Notes: generated by a model from the sequence alone, not told the origin. Positions 8,276 through 17,372 are shown, counted from the first letter of the stretch. The stretch is DNA of 64,000 bases from Sva-07 sp963728355 (GCA_963728355.1 CAVSJQ010000014.1:62001-126000), one strand, 5' to 3'. Translations and numbers: made by a program.

Positions 8276-9556
8276 CTAGCGGTGGCGCGACCCGCCGCCG
8301 TGGCGTGACCAGCCACCACCGTCGTGCGGGGACCAGCCCCCGGCGCTGCAGCGGCCGGTGCCCTTGTCGCTGTAGCTCGCCGGCGTTCCGGCCGGCGCTT
8401 CCGGGCTCCGCAGCGCCGACTCGTAGTCCCAGGCGTAGCCGTCCGGCAGCAGCGACAGCTTCATCGCGCCCCAGTACTGGTCCGACCAGGCTTCGAGGTT
8501 CGGGGTGCCGGGGATGACTTCGTCGAGCCCCTCGCCGCCGGTGCCGACGATGAACTCGCGGATGCCGTGGCGCGGGTCCGGTTCCCCGGCCGGGTTCATC
8601 GGCGCGAACCGCGAATACACGTGGTCGTGGCCGTTGAGGATCAGCGTCGCGTGGTGGGCGTAGAGCAGCTTCCACCAGGCGTCGGTGACTTCGCCCTCTT
8701 CGCTGTCGGCGGTGAACGGTTCGGAGGTGGAGCTGAACGTCGGCTGGTGCCAGTAGGCCAGCGTGCACGGGTCGTGGTTCCGGCTCAGGTCTTCTTCCAG
8801 CCACTGCGTCTCGCTCGCGAACCATTCGCCTTCGGTGCTGCAGCCGCCCGGCTGCACCGCGCACTCGGCGTTCAGCGAGATGACGTGCCAGTTGCCGAGG
8901 TCGTAGGAGTACCAGCCGTTGCCGTCTTCGCCGAAGCTGCCGGCCTGACCGTCCGGACGGGGCTTCGGCTGGGTGAAGGAGCCGCTCCCGCTTTCCGACG
9001 CGACCGTTTCTTCGACCGGGGTGCCGTCGGCGTTCAGCTCGGTGCCGTTGTAGTAGTCGAAGTAGCCACGGCCGTGGACGCCGGTCTGGCCGTGCTCGGA
9101 GTAGAACTCGTGATTGCCGGGCGCGGGCCGCTGCAGGAACTTGAACGCGCCGTAGGTCTTGTCGAAGGAGCCGAGGAAGTCTTCGTAGCGGCCCACCTCG
9201 TACTGCTCGTCGCCGAGGATCGCCACCAGGTTCGGCTTCATTTCCTCGATCTGGTCGGCGGTCGCGGTCTGCGCTTCCATCCGGGTCGTGTAGCCGGCGC
9301 CGGTCTTGTCGCAGACGTCCTTCTGCTTCTCGCCTTCGACCGGCGAGCCCGGCTGACAGGAGATGTCGCCGACCGTGGCCAGGACCGGCACCGGTCCCGT
9401 CCGCGCGTAGGGCCACTGGTTGTCGCCGCCGCCCGGCCAGAGATGGCCCTCGGCCAGCACCGTGCCGCTCAGCGCGGCGAGCGCCGCCACCACGACCGCC
9501 AGCCCGATCCCGAGCCTGCGGGAGAGCCGTGGCCTCCTCATCTGCACCTTCTTCAT
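8276..9556 (-). CDS. Secreted calcineurin-like metallophosphoesterase
   Basis: Exported two-metal phosphoesterase (426 residues). A signal anchor (LGIGLAVVVAALAALSGTVL) is followed by the metallophosphoesterase motifs in order: GDISC, GDEQYE, GNHEF, YWHQP and GHDH, which supply the Asp, Asn and His metal ligands. Layout and length match extracellular purple-acid-phosphatase-like enzymes that release phosphate from organic esters. The C-terminus is a Gly/His/Arg-rich tail (GGGWSRHGGGSRHR) of unknown use, possibly binding metal or wall. Start ATG 9556 follows GGAAAG. Strong GAA preference for glutamate. A palindrome lies just downstream. Confidence 0.9.
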   Translation of the reverse strand: MKKVQMRRPRLSRRLGIGLAVVVAALAALSGTVLAEGHLWPGGGDNQWPYARTGPVPVLATVGDISCQPGSPVEGEKQKDVCDKTGAGYTTRMEAQTATADQIEEMKPNLVAILGDEQYEVGRYEDFLGSFDKTYGAFKFLQRPAPGNHEFYSEHGQTGVHGRGYFDYYNGTELNADGTPVEETVASESGSGSFTQPKPRPDGQAGSFGEDGNGWYSYDLGNWHVISLNAECAVQPGGCSTEGEWFASETQWLEEDLSRNHDPCTLAYWHQPTFSSTSEPFTADSEEGEVTDAWWKLLYAHHATLILNGHDHVYSRFAPMNPAGEPDPRHGIREFIVGTGGEGLDEVIPGTPNLEAWSDQYWGAMKLSLLPDGYAWDYESALRSPEAPAGTPASYSDKGTGRCSAGGWSPHDGGGWSRHGGGSRHR

Positions 9557-9723
9557 CGTCTTCCTTTCCGTTGTGGGGAGAAGCGCGACGAACGTAGGCC
9601 GGGACCCCCGGTGGCCCCGTTAACCACCTGAGACAAACGTGTGAACAGACCGAGAATTAAAGCCTGATTAGTTGTTGAGCATCCCCGGCGGAAAGGTCCG
9701 TGGAGGAGGCCTCCTGATCCGGC

Positions 9724-10965
9724 TCAGGCGTCCGGGTCGACGCCGAGCAGCCGGCCGAGCTCGCCGGCCGCCAGGTCCTCGCCCGCCGCGGCGGAGATCG
9801 CCTGCAAGAGCTCGCGCAGGCGGGCGAGGACGGTGGGGTCGGACTCCGCGAACCGCGCGACCTGGCCGAAGCCGAGGCCCACCAGGTCCTCGAGGTCGCG
9901 GGTGGCGGCGAGCAGGCGGGGGGCGCCGTCGCCGTCGACCCGCACCGCCGCGGTGCGCGGCGCGCCGGCGAACTCGATCAGCCCGGCCGCCATCGCGTCC
10001 ATCGCGGTCGTCGCGGTCGTCGGATCGTTGATCGAGGGCGAGAGCCCCTTCAGCGCGACGTCGGCGAGCTGGCGCACCGGAAAGCCCGGGTCCTGCGGCA
10101 GGCTCCGCTGCCCGCCCAGTTCGAAGTGCGAGCGCATCTGCCCCTCTGCCGTCTCGGTCCACTCGTCCTCCTTGACCCAGACCTCGGCGAGCACCTGCCC
10201 GGGGAGCACGTAGTCGCCGACCTGGGTGCTCTGGCGCACGACGGCGTCGTGTCGCGTGGCCCAACCGATCAGCTCGGCGCCCTCGACCGTCACCAGGAAG
10301 CCGGACCGCTCGCTGCGGACCGTGCGGGCCGGAGGACCTGCCATGCGCCGCTCGGCCGTCGTCCGCGCCGCCCCCTCGTCCTCGGGCTCGTCGCCGACGC
10401 CGGCCGGATACGGGTGTCGGAAGCCGGGCAGCGCGTCGGCGGCGATCGAGCCGATCACCGAGGCGGGCTGCAGCATGTTGACGATGTGCCCGACGAAGTG
10501 GGCGAAGATGCCGAAGGCGACCACCGCGAGGACGACGGCGACGGCGAGCGAGAGGTTCGGCACCCGGTGCGGGCCGAGCGACCCGAGCCGGACCAGCACC
10601 GCCAGGCAGTAGATGAAGACGCCGAGGAAGGCCGCCAGCGACACCTGGCTGGTCAGGTCGCGGCGGAAGCTGCGCAGGACGCGCGGGCTCAGCTGGTTGG
10701 CCGACAAGGTGAAGGCGACGATCGTCACCGAGATCGAGATTCCGGCGACGGAGACGGTGGCCGTGGCGATCGTCTCGAGCATGCCGCGGGCGGCGTCCTG
10801 GGTCGAGAAGACGAAGAGCGGCACGTGGACGTCGAGCCACTTGTCGATCTCCGGCATGCCGAGGCCGACGACCAGGCCGCTGCCCATCGCCAGCGCCGCC
10901 GGGAGGCCGAAGGTCGTGCGGAGGAGGTCGGCCAGCGCCGCCGCCCGCTCGCGCGGGACCTTCAT
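9724..10965 (-). CDS. DUF2254 membrane protein
   Basis: Inner-membrane protein (413 residues) of the DUF2254 family, whose function is unknown. Four hydrophobic helices fill the first ~160 residues, with the conserved stretch ATVSVAGISISVTIVAFTLS and the following QLSPRVLRSFRRD that marks the family. The C-terminal half is soluble and ends with helices rich in Glu/Arg. The motif GLSPSINDPTTATTAMDA is also typical. ATG at 10965 is the first sensible start. It is divergent from the CRP-like gene across 131 nt. Confidence 0.85.
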   Translation of the reverse strand: MKVPRERAAALADLLRTTFGLPAALAMGSGLVVGLGMPEIDKWLDVHVPLFVFSTQDAARGMLETIATATVSVAGISISVTIVAFTLSANQLSPRVLRSFRRDLTSQVSLAAFLGVFIYCLAVLVRLGSLGPHRVPNLSLAVAVVLAVVAFGIFAHFVGHIVNMLQPASVIGSIAADALPGFRHPYPAGVGDEPEDEGAARTTAERRMAGPPARTVRSERSGFLVTVEGAELIGWATRHDAVVRQSTQVGDYVLPGQVLAEVWVKEDEWTETAEGQMRSHFELGGQRSLPQDPGFPVRQLADVALKGLSPSINDPTTATTAMDAMAAGLIEFAGAPRTAAVRVDGDGAPRLLAATRDLEDLVGLGFGQVARFAESDPTVLARLRELLQAISAAAGEDLAAGELGRLLGVDPDA

Positions 10966-11096
10966 CGGTGCCTCCTCTCTCGGCGTCGCTCCGCGTCCGC
11001 GATCTCGTCCTCACCCCGCTACCCGTTGCGGCCGCCGCGGACTCCACCCTTGCCGAAGTGGTCGGATCGCCCCATCGCGGGTACCTATTGGTCGCC

Positions 11097-11858
11097 ATGT
11101 CCACGGAGCTTCGCCCTTCCCGCGCGGACTCGGGCCCCCTCGGCCCCGACCGGCTGCGGTGCGTACCGGTGCTCCGCGTCGACCGCAGCCTCGCCGCCGG
11201 GATCGAGGGCAGGCTGCGGCCGGCCGCCGAGCGGTCCTGCGTCGCCGGCAGGATCGACGTCGACGTCGGATCCCTGGGACCGATGCCGGGCGGCGACGGC
11301 TTCGGGCTGCTGGTCCTCGACGGGATCCTCTGCCGGCGGGTCGAGCAGGGCGGCGGCCGCGGCGCCGAGCTGATCGGCCCCGGCGACGTGGTGCGGCCCG
11401 GCGAGCCGGCGCTCGAGTGGTCGAGCCTCGAGCTCGGCTCCAGCTGGACGGCGCTCACCGCGACGCGGCTCGCCGTCCTCGACCGTCAGTTCGTGCGGCG
11501 GGCGGCGCCCTTCCCGGAGGTCGCGGTGGCCCTGAACCGCCGCACCCAGGACCGCATGGGCCGGCTCGTCGCGCTGATGAGCATCGCCGGCCACCGCCGC
11601 CTCCACGCCCGCCTCCTGCGGCTGTTCGAGCACCTCGCCGATCGCTTCGGCGTCGTCTGCACCGACGGCGTCGAGATCCGGCTGCCGCTCACCCACGCGA
11701 TCATCGCCGACCTGGTGTGCGCGCGGCGCCCCTCGGTGACCACCGCGCTATCCGAGCTGGTGGCGGAGGGCACGCTGACCCGGCGCGCGGAGGGGTGGCT
11801 CCTGCGTCGCCCGCCGTCGGCTGGGCCTGGAGGCCGAGGCGCGGCCTCGATCCCCTAG
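11097..11858 (+). CDS. CRP/FNR-like regulator with degenerate nucleotide-binding domain
   Basis: A 253-residue predicted transcription factor. The first ~150 residues form a cupin-like beta roll (GFGLLVLDGILCRRVEQGGG, ELIGPGDVVRPGEP) resembling cNMP-binding domains but without the recognisable phosphate cassette that binds cAMP. A long dimer helix follows, then a C-terminal winged helix with LPLTHAIIADLVCARRPSVT as the helix-turn-helix. A clear paralogue lies at 58924-59631, sharing LVxARRPSVTTALS. ATG at 11097 is chosen by alignment with it. It overlaps the convergent ABM gene by 4 nt. Ligand and targets are unknown. Confidence 0.8.
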   Translation: MSTELRPSRADSGPLGPDRLRCVPVLRVDRSLAAGIEGRLRPAAERSCVAGRIDVDVGSLGPMPGGDGFGLLVLDGILCRRVEQGGGRGAELIGPGDVVRPGEPALEWSSLELGSSWTALTATRLAVLDRQFVRRAAPFPEVAVALNRRTQDRMGRLVALMSIAGHRRLHARLLRLFEHLADRFGVVCTDGVEIRLPLTHAIIADLVCARRPSVTTALSELVAEGTLTRRAEGWLLRRPPSAGPGGRGAASIP

Positions 11859-12172
11859 AGCGCCCCCTTCGCGGCGTCGCCGAAGCCGGCCTGCTCGAGG
11901 ACGGTGACCTTCGGCGGGCCGGCGGCCGTGCCGGTCGCGCCGAACGCCTTGATGTGGTCGCTCCCGCCGTGCTTCTGCAGCGCCTCGGCCGAGCTCCACT
12001 TCTCGATCATGAAGACGTGGCTCTCGTCGGCGGAATCGAGCTGCAGCGCGTAGAGCAGGCAACCCTCGTCCTTGGCGTGGGTTTCCTCGCAGAGCACCTT
12101 CAGCGCCGCCAAGGCCTCCTCGCGCCTGCCGTCCGCGATCCCGATCTCGGCCACCACCACAACCTCGCCCAT
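11855..12172 (-). CDS. ABM-domain putative quinol monooxygenase
   Basis: A 105-residue dimeric alpha+beta barrel protein of the antibiotic-biosynthesis-monooxygenase (YgiN-like) type. It begins VVVVAEIGIADGRREEALAA, continues with the CLLYALQLDSADESHVFMIE strands and the family marker EKWSSAEALQKHGGSDHIKA. Such proteins act on quinols or simply protect cells from reactive aldehydes; the substrate here is not known. GAGG lies just before the ATG. Convergent with the CRP-like gene, overlapping it by 4 nt. Confidence 0.87.
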   Translation of the reverse strand: MGEVVVVAEIGIADGRREEALAALKVLCEETHAKDEGCLLYALQLDSADESHVFMIEKWSSAEALQKHGGSDHIKAFGATGTAAGPPKVTVLEQAGFGDAAKGAL

Positions 12173-12320
12173 CGATCCTCCTCAGCTGGTTTGCGGGAGC
12201 AAACATAGACCGCGCGGGGCGCGCCGACGGATTGGGCGAGGCGCCTCGGATTGTCGGTGGCACCAATCGCGCCGGGGGCCGGACGCGTTCGCCCGCCCGC
12301 GGGCCGGCAGCATGCGGCGC

Positions 12321-13061
12321 ATGAGGATCGACGGGATCACGGCGCTGGTGACCGGCGGCGCCTCCGGCCTCGGCCGGGCGACGGCGGAGCTCCTGGCCGA
12401 GCGCGGGGCCCGCGTCGTGGCGGTCGACCTGGCCGGGGGCGAGTCCTCCGGGCCGATCGAGACGCGCGCCGCCGACGTGCGCGACCCGGAGGCGATCGCC
12501 GCCGCCGTCGAGCGCGCCAACCAGGACGGCGAGCTGCGGGTGTGCGTGAACTGCGCCGGCGTTGGCGACTCGGGCCGCACGGTGGGCCGCGAGGGGCCGC
12601 TCGACCTGGAGGCCTTCCGGCGCGTCGTCGACATCAACCTCGTCGGCACCTTCAACGTCCTGCGCCTCGCCGCCGCGGCGATGGCCGCCAACGAGCCCCG
12701 CGAAGGCGACCGCGGGGTGATCGTCAACACCGCCTCGATCGCCGCCTTCGACGGCCAGGTCGGCCAGGCCGCCTACGCCGCCTCCAAGGCGGGGATCGCG
12801 GGGATGGGGCTGCCGGTGGCGCGCGACCTGTCGCGCAGCCTGATCCGGGTGATGACGATCGCCCCCGGCCTCTTCGACACCAGCATGTTCGACACCGTGG
12901 CGCCGCCGGTTCGCGAGGCGCTGGAAGCCTCGGTCCCCCACCCCGCGCGACTCGGCGACCCGCGCGAGTACGCCTCGCTGGTCGCCCACATCGTCGAGAA
13001 CGGCGTCCTGAACGGGGAGACGATCCGCCTCGACGGCGCGGTCCGGATGGCGCCGCGGTAG
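12321..13061 (+). CDS. Short-chain dehydrogenase/reductase, 3-hydroxyacyl-CoA dehydrogenase type II-like
   Basis: NAD(P)-dependent oxidoreductase of 246 residues. The cofactor motif TGGASGLGRATA starts near residue 12; the NAG region is CVNCAGVG, and the catalytic residues appear as S in NTASIAAF with YAASKAG for Tyr and Lys. Together with the IRVMTIAPGLFDTSMF segment this resembles HSD17B10/FadB2-type enzymes that oxidise 3-hydroxyacyl-CoA. An ATG at 12312 is also in frame; 12321 (MRIDGITALVTGG) fits family starts better. It lies 88 nt before the CoA-ligase operon and probably serves the same catabolic route. Confidence 0.87.
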   Translation: MRIDGITALVTGGASGLGRATAELLAERGARVVAVDLAGGESSGPIETRAADVRDPEAIAAAVERANQDGELRVCVNCAGVGDSGRTVGREGPLDLEAFRRVVDINLVGTFNVLRLAAAAMAANEPREGDRGVIVNTASIAAFDGQVGQAAYAASKAGIAGMGLPVARDLSRSLIRVMTIAPGLFDTSMFDTVAPPVREALEASVPHPARLGDPREYASLVAHIVENGVLNGETIRLDGAVRMAPR

Positions 13062-13136
13062 CGGGCCCCGGGGCGGCGTTTGTGGTTATCCCAGCGCCGG
13101 CCGCGGCGAGCGCTCCGGCACCGCGGCGACCTCGGG

Positions 13137-13142
13137 TACGGT
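13137..13142 (+). promoter_or_regulatory. Probable -10 box of a leaderless promoter
   Basis: TACGGT ends 7 nt before the GTG start of the acyl-CoA ligase gene. That spacing puts the transcription start at or next to the start codon. No ribosome-binding site is present in the gap. Confidence 0.45.
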
Positions 13143-13149
13143 CGTCCTC

Positions 13150-14541
13150 GTGCGGCTCGACGATCGCGGCTTCAAGCGCTACTGGGACGAGGAGCGCGAG
13201 ACGATGGAGCCGCGCCTGCGCGAGAAGCTGATCCTCGAGCGGATCCGCCACCAGCTCGACTACGTCTACGCGGAGCTCCCCTTCTACCGGCGCCACTACG
13301 ACGCCCACGGGTTCAAGCCCGACCAGGTGCGCTCGCTCGAGGACTTCACCGCCAAGGTCCCGGTGATCACCAAGAAGATGCTGGTCGAAGACCAAGCCGC
13401 CAACCCGCTCTTCGGCAGCTACGCGGGCAACTTCGCCGAGGCCGATATCGCCCGGATCCAGGGCTCCTCGGGGACCAGCGGCACCCCCACCCTCTACCGG
13501 GTTTCCCGCCGCGACTGGGAGCGATCGGCCGAGCTCGCCGCGCTGGCCCTCTGGGCCACCGGGATCAGGCCCGACGACGTCGCCCAGATCAGCTTCCCGT
13601 TCGCCCTCTTCTTCGGCGGCTGGGGGGTGCTGCAGGGCCTCGAACGGATGGGCGCCACCAACTTCCCGCTCGGCGCGGTCAGCTCCGCCCAGCACCTGGA
13701 GATGATGCAGCGGCTCGAGCCCTCGCTGTTCGTCGGCACGCCCTCCTATTGCCGACACCTGGCGACCACCGCGGCCGAGCAGGGCATCGACGTAGCCGCG
13801 GGCTCGGTGAAGCGCCTGCTGGTCGGCGGCGAGCCGGGCGGCAGCCGGGCCGGGGTCAAGGAGTCGCTGTGCGCCGCCTGGGGCGCCGAGGCGTTCGACT
13901 CCGGCTCCACCTCGGAGATGTTCCCCTTCAACACCAACGTCGAGTCCGAGACCCACGAGGGCGTGCTGACGATCATCGACGAGGTCTTCACCGAGATCGT
14001 CGACAAGGACGACGCCAACACCGCGGTGCCGTACGGGACCCGAGGCGGCATCGTCTACACCCACCTCTGGCGCGAGTCGCAGCCGATGATCCGCTTCTAC
14101 CCCGGCGACGAGGCGTGGATGGTCTACGACGGCCCGACCCGCTGCGGGCGCACCTACCCGCGCCTGCCCGAAGGGGTGGTCGGGCGGCTCGACGACATGC
14201 TGATCATCCGCGGCGCCAACATCTACCCGAGCGCCGTGGAGGCGGTGCTGCGGCGCTTCGACAACCTCGGCCCGGAGTTCACGATCGAGGTCGACCGGGT
14301 CGGCGCGCTCGACGAGATGACCGTGCGGGCGGAGGTCGCCGACGGGCTCGCCCGCGAGTGCGCGGCCCTCGACGAGGACCGGCGGCGCGAGCGGCTGGCC
14401 GAGGTCGCGACGGCGATCGGCGGCGAGCTCCAGAAGAAGCTGCAGATCCGCATCCCGGTCGAGCTGCTCGACCCCGGCACGCTGCCGGTCACCACCTTCA
14501 AGGCCAAACGGGTCGTCGACCGGCGGGCGGGTGTGGCGTGA
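13150..14541 (+). CDS. Phenylacetate-CoA ligase-like AMP-forming acyl-CoA ligase
   Basis: Activates a carboxylic acid with ATP and CoA (463 residues). The PaaK-type layout is visible: ELPFYRRHYDAHGFKPDQVR near the start, the phosphate loop QGSSGTSGTPTLYRVSRRDW, then DSGSTSEMFPFNTNVE, the hinge region GRLDDMLIIRGANIYPSAVE and a C-terminal K in VTTFKAKRV that should contact the adenylate. The acid is unknown. The GTG start sits 7 nt after a TACGGT box. It overlaps the next gene by 4 nt, starting a tight four-gene run with DUF35, thiolase and P450 genes. Glutamate is almost all GAG. Confidence 0.87.
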   Translation: MRLDDRGFKRYWDEERETMEPRLREKLILERIRHQLDYVYAELPFYRRHYDAHGFKPDQVRSLEDFTAKVPVITKKMLVEDQAANPLFGSYAGNFAEADIARIQGSSGTSGTPTLYRVSRRDWERSAELAALALWATGIRPDDVAQISFPFALFFGGWGVLQGLERMGATNFPLGAVSSAQHLEMMQRLEPSLFVGTPSYCRHLATTAAEQGIDVAAGSVKRLLVGGEPGGSRAGVKESLCAAWGAEAFDSGSTSEMFPFNTNVESETHEGVLTIIDEVFTEIVDKDDANTAVPYGTRGGIVYTHLWRESQPMIRFYPGDEAWMVYDGPTRCGRTYPRLPEGVVGRLDDMLIIRGANIYPSAVEAVLRRFDNLGPEFTIEVDRVGALDEMTVRAEVADGLARECAALDEDRRRERLAEVATAIGGELQKKLQIRIPVELLDPGTLPVTTFKAKRVVDRRAGVA

Positions 14542-14894
14542 ACCGGCCGGATCCCCGCCTGCGGGTGCGCGAGGAGGACGGGGCCGTGACGCTCCCCGTC
14601 TCCACCTGCGAGGAGTGCGGCTACGTCGCCGCCCCCGAGGTCCCGGCCTGCCCGCGCTGCGGCGCCCCGACGACCGCCGGCGCCGCCGGGCCGCGGGGCC
14701 GCGTCTGGGCGTCGACCGTGGTCCGCATCCCGGTCCCCGGGCGCACGCCTCCCTACGGCCTCGCCTACGTCGACCTCGACGGCGGCCCCCGCGTCCTCGC
14801 CCACAGCGCCGGCAAGGAGCCCCTGGCGGTCGGCTCGGTCGTCGAGCTGGCGCCGCAGAGCGGGGCGGGCGACCTGACGGTGGTGCCCGCGTGA
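14538..14894 (+). CDS. Zn-ribbon/OB-fold protein (DUF35)
   Basis: A 118-residue partner protein. The N-terminal rubredoxin-like zinc ribbon has CEECGYVAAPEVPACPRCG (two CxxC knuckles); the rest is an OB-fold (VWASTVVRIPVPGRTPPYGL). Proteins of this kind form complexes with thiolase-like enzymes; the ChsH2-type DUF35 domain with Ltp2 in steroid degradation is the best known example. GTG starts inside the ligase stop (GTGA overlap), and the thiolase starts inside its own stop, so the three are translationally coupled. Confidence 0.85.
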   Translation: MNRPDPRLRVREEDGAVTLPVSTCEECGYVAAPEVPACPRCGAPTTAGAAGPRGRVWASTVVRIPVPGRTPPYGLAYVDLDGGPRVLAHSAGKEPLAVGSVVELAPQSGAGDLTVVPA

Positions 14895-16015
14895 AGGCGG
14901 CGATCCACGGCGTCGGCACCTCGCGCTTCGCCAAGCAGCCGCAGCGCGGCGCGCCCGAGCTGGTCGCCGAGGCGGTGCGCGAGGCGCTCGCCGACGCGGG
15001 CGGCGGGCAACCGGTCGAAGCGGCCTTCGTCGGCACCTGCTTCGGCGAGCCGGGGATCGCCCCGCGCTCGCTGCACCGGCTCGGCATCGTCGACCTGCCG
15101 ATCGTCACCGTCGAGAACGCCTGCGCCAGCGGCACCACCGCCTTCCACCTCGCCGCCGAGGCGGTCGCCTCCGGCCGCTACGGGCGGGTGCTGGCGCTGG
15201 GCGTGGAGACGATGACCGGGTACTTCGACGGGGCGATCATCCCCGAGGCGACCGACGTCGAGGGCGCCGCCGGGATGGCGCTGCCGAGCCTGTACGCGAT
15301 GTCGGCGAGCCGCTACCTGGCCAACGGCTGGGTGACGCCGGAGCAGATGGCGCAGGTGTCGGTGAAGAACCACGGCCACGCGGTGGCCAACCCGCGCGCC
15401 CAGTACGGCGGCGAGGTGACGGTGGAGGAGGTGCTCGCCTCGCGGCCGATCGCCGATCCGCTGACCCTCCTGCAGTGCTGCCCGATCTCCGACGCGGCCG
15501 CGGCGGTCGTGGTCGGCGCGCCGACCGGCGGTGGGCGCGAGGTCGCGATCCAGGCGTGCGAGCTCGGCTCCGGCGGCCTCTGGGACCACCGGACCGACCA
15601 CGCCTGGGGCTTCGAGCTGATCGGCTCGGTCGCCCGGCGCGCCTACCAGGCGGCCGGGATCGGGATCGAGGACGTCGACGTGCTCGAGGTCCACGACGCC
15701 TTCACGATCGGCGAGATCGTCACCACCGAGGCCCTCGGGCTGGCCGCGGAGGGCGGCGGCGGCGAGCTGCTCGACTCCGGCCGCACCGCGCTCGGCGGCG
15801 CCCAGCCGGTCAACCCGTCCGGCGGCCTGCTCTCCCGCGGCCACCCGCTCGGCGCCACCGGCACGGCGCAGGTCGCCGAGATCGTCTGGCAGCTGCGCGG
15901 CGAGGCGGGCGGCCGCCAGGTCCCCGGGGCGCGGGTCGGCCTGGTGGAGACGATGGGCGGCGGCGCCTCGGGCGTCGACGGCAACGCCGCCGTGGTGGCG
16001 GTGCTCGGTGGCTGA
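14891..16015 (+). CDS. Thiolase-like protein (SCP-x/Ltp lipid-transfer type)
   Basis: Acyl-CoA C-C bond enzyme of 374 residues. The nucleophile cysteine lies in ENACASGTTAFHLAAEA (residue ~78) and the catalytic histidine in GHPLGATG (~317). The second cysteine of true thiolases, expected near the C-terminus in CxGGG, is replaced: the sequence reads VETMGGGASG. That, and the fused context with a DUF35 gene, points to an Ltp-type retro-aldolase or lipid thiolase rather than a plain acetyl-CoA acetyltransferase. Start GTG overlaps the DUF35 stop by 4 nt, and the P450 start overlaps its own stop by 8 nt. Confidence 0.85.
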   Translation: MKAAIHGVGTSRFAKQPQRGAPELVAEAVREALADAGGGQPVEAAFVGTCFGEPGIAPRSLHRLGIVDLPIVTVENACASGTTAFHLAAEAVASGRYGRVLALGVETMTGYFDGAIIPEATDVEGAAGMALPSLYAMSASRYLANGWVTPEQMAQVSVKNHGHAVANPRAQYGGEVTVEEVLASRPIADPLTLLQCCPISDAAAAVVVGAPTGGGREVAIQACELGSGGLWDHRTDHAWGFELIGSVARRAYQAAGIGIEDVDVLEVHDAFTIGEIVTTEALGLAAEGGGGELLDSGRTALGGAQPVNPSGGLLSRGHPLGATGTAQVAEIVWQLRGEAGGRQVPGARVGLVETMGGGASGVDGNAAVVAVLGG

Positions 16016-17261
16016 GCTCGACCCGGCGCTCGGCGATCTGCTGCGGCCGGCGGCGGTCGCCGACCCCTTCCCCGCCCTGGCGACGATCCGCGCCGCGGAC
16101 CCCGTCCACTGGAGCGTCCGCCACCGCGCCTGGCTGATCACCCGCTACGACGACGTCGCCGCCCTCCACACCGACCGGCGCCTCTCCTCCGACCGGATGA
16201 CGCCGCTGCTGAACGGGCTGCGCGAGCGCGGCTCCTCGCCGCGGCTGATCCGGATGGTCGCGATCCTCGCCGACTGGATGACCTTCAAGGACGGCGCCGA
16301 CCACCGCCGCCTGCGCTTCCTGGTCAACCGCGCCTTCACGCCCCGCGTGGTGGCGCGGATGCGCGAGCAGATCGCGGCGATCACCGACGGCCTGCTCGAC
16401 CAGCTCCCCGCCTCCGGGGAGGCCGACCTCGTCGCCGCCTACGCCTACCCGCTGCCGGCGATCGTGATCGCCGAGATGCTCGGCGTGCCGGCGGCCGACC
16501 GCGACCGCTTCAAGTCCTGGTCGGCGGACATCTCCTCGCTGGTCTTCGGCGCCGTCGACGACCCCGACCGCCACGACCGCGCCGAGTCGGGGATGACCGA
16601 GCTGGTCGACTACTTCGAAGGGCTGATCGCGGCGGCCGAGGACGGCGGCGGCGAGACGCTGCTCGACCACCTGGTGCGGGTCCGCGGCGAAGACGGCGAC
16701 GCGCTCTCCGGGGACGAGCTGCTGGCGATGTGCACGCTGCTCCTCTTCGGCGGGCACGAGACGACCACCAACCTGCTCTCCAGCGGCACCCTGGCTCTGC
16801 TCACCCACCCGCGGGAGCGCGAGAGCCTGGAAGCCGAGCCGGAGCCGTCGCCGGCGGCGGTCGAGGAGCTGCTGCGCTTCGACGGGCCGGCGAAAGTCAG
16901 CGTGCGGGTGGCGGCGGAGCGGCTCGAGCTGCGGGGGAAGACGATCGAGCCCGGCGACCGCGTCTTCCTCGTCCTCGCCGCCGCCAACCGCGACCCGGAG
17001 GCGTTCGCCGACCCCGACCGGCTCGACCTCCACCGGGCGCCCAACCGCCAGATCGGCTTCGGCGTCGGCCCCCACTACTGCCTCGGCGCCCCGCTGGCCC
17101 GGCTTGAGGGCCTGGTCTCGATCCCGCTGGTCCTGCGCCGGCTGGACGGCCTGCGGCTCGCCGACGGGGCGGAGCTCACCTATCGACCGACCCTGCTCTC
17201 CCGCTCGCTGGAGGCGCTGCCGGTCAGCTACGACTCGGTGCGCTCGGCCCAGGCCCTGTAG
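16008..17261 (+). CDS. Cytochrome P450
   Basis: Soluble bacterial heme monooxygenase (417 residues). The I-helix oxygen motif is FGGHETTTN (about residue 247), the K-helix ExxR is EELLR, and the heme thiolate loop is FGVGPHYCLGAPLAR (about residue 350). It needs an electron donor not encoded here, though the neighbouring ferredoxin-containing operon is an intriguing candidate. Its gene overlaps the thiolase gene by 8 nt, so hydroxylation is likely one step in the same pathway, perhaps terminal oxidation before CoA activation. Substrate unknown; sterol, terpenoid or fatty acid are all possible. Confidence 0.93.
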   Translation: MAELDPALGDLLRPAAVADPFPALATIRAADPVHWSVRHRAWLITRYDDVAALHTDRRLSSDRMTPLLNGLRERGSSPRLIRMVAILADWMTFKDGADHRRLRFLVNRAFTPRVVARMREQIAAITDGLLDQLPASGEADLVAAYAYPLPAIVIAEMLGVPAADRDRFKSWSADISSLVFGAVDDPDRHDRAESGMTELVDYFEGLIAAAEDGGGETLLDHLVRVRGEDGDALSGDELLAMCTLLLFGGHETTTNLLSSGTLALLTHPRERESLEAEPEPSPAAVEELLRFDGPAKVSVRVAAERLELRGKTIEPGDRVFLVLAAANRDPEAFADPDRLDLHRAPNRQIGFGVGPHYCLGAPLARLEGLVSIPLVLRRLDGLRLADGAELTYRPTLLSRSLEALPVSYDSVRSAQAL

Positions 17262-17320
17262 CCGCCACCTGCCCGGCCAGGCGTGACGAGCAGCGACCCC
17301 AGGCCACCACCGACTCCGTC

Positions 17321-17372
17321 CGACGCTCGTTCACTTCACCACACTCCGGTGTGGTCAAGTGAACGAGCGTCG
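17321..17372. repeat. Long near-perfect palindrome between convergent operons
   Basis: A 24-bp stem (17321-17344 with 17349-17372) has one mismatch and a 4-nt TCCG loop. The outer arm begins CGACGCTCGTTCACTT. It lies between the P450 stop and the ferredoxin-oxidoreductase stop and could end transcription from both sides, but there is no T-run. It is the longest of a set of similar hairpins in the window. Confidence 0.85.
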
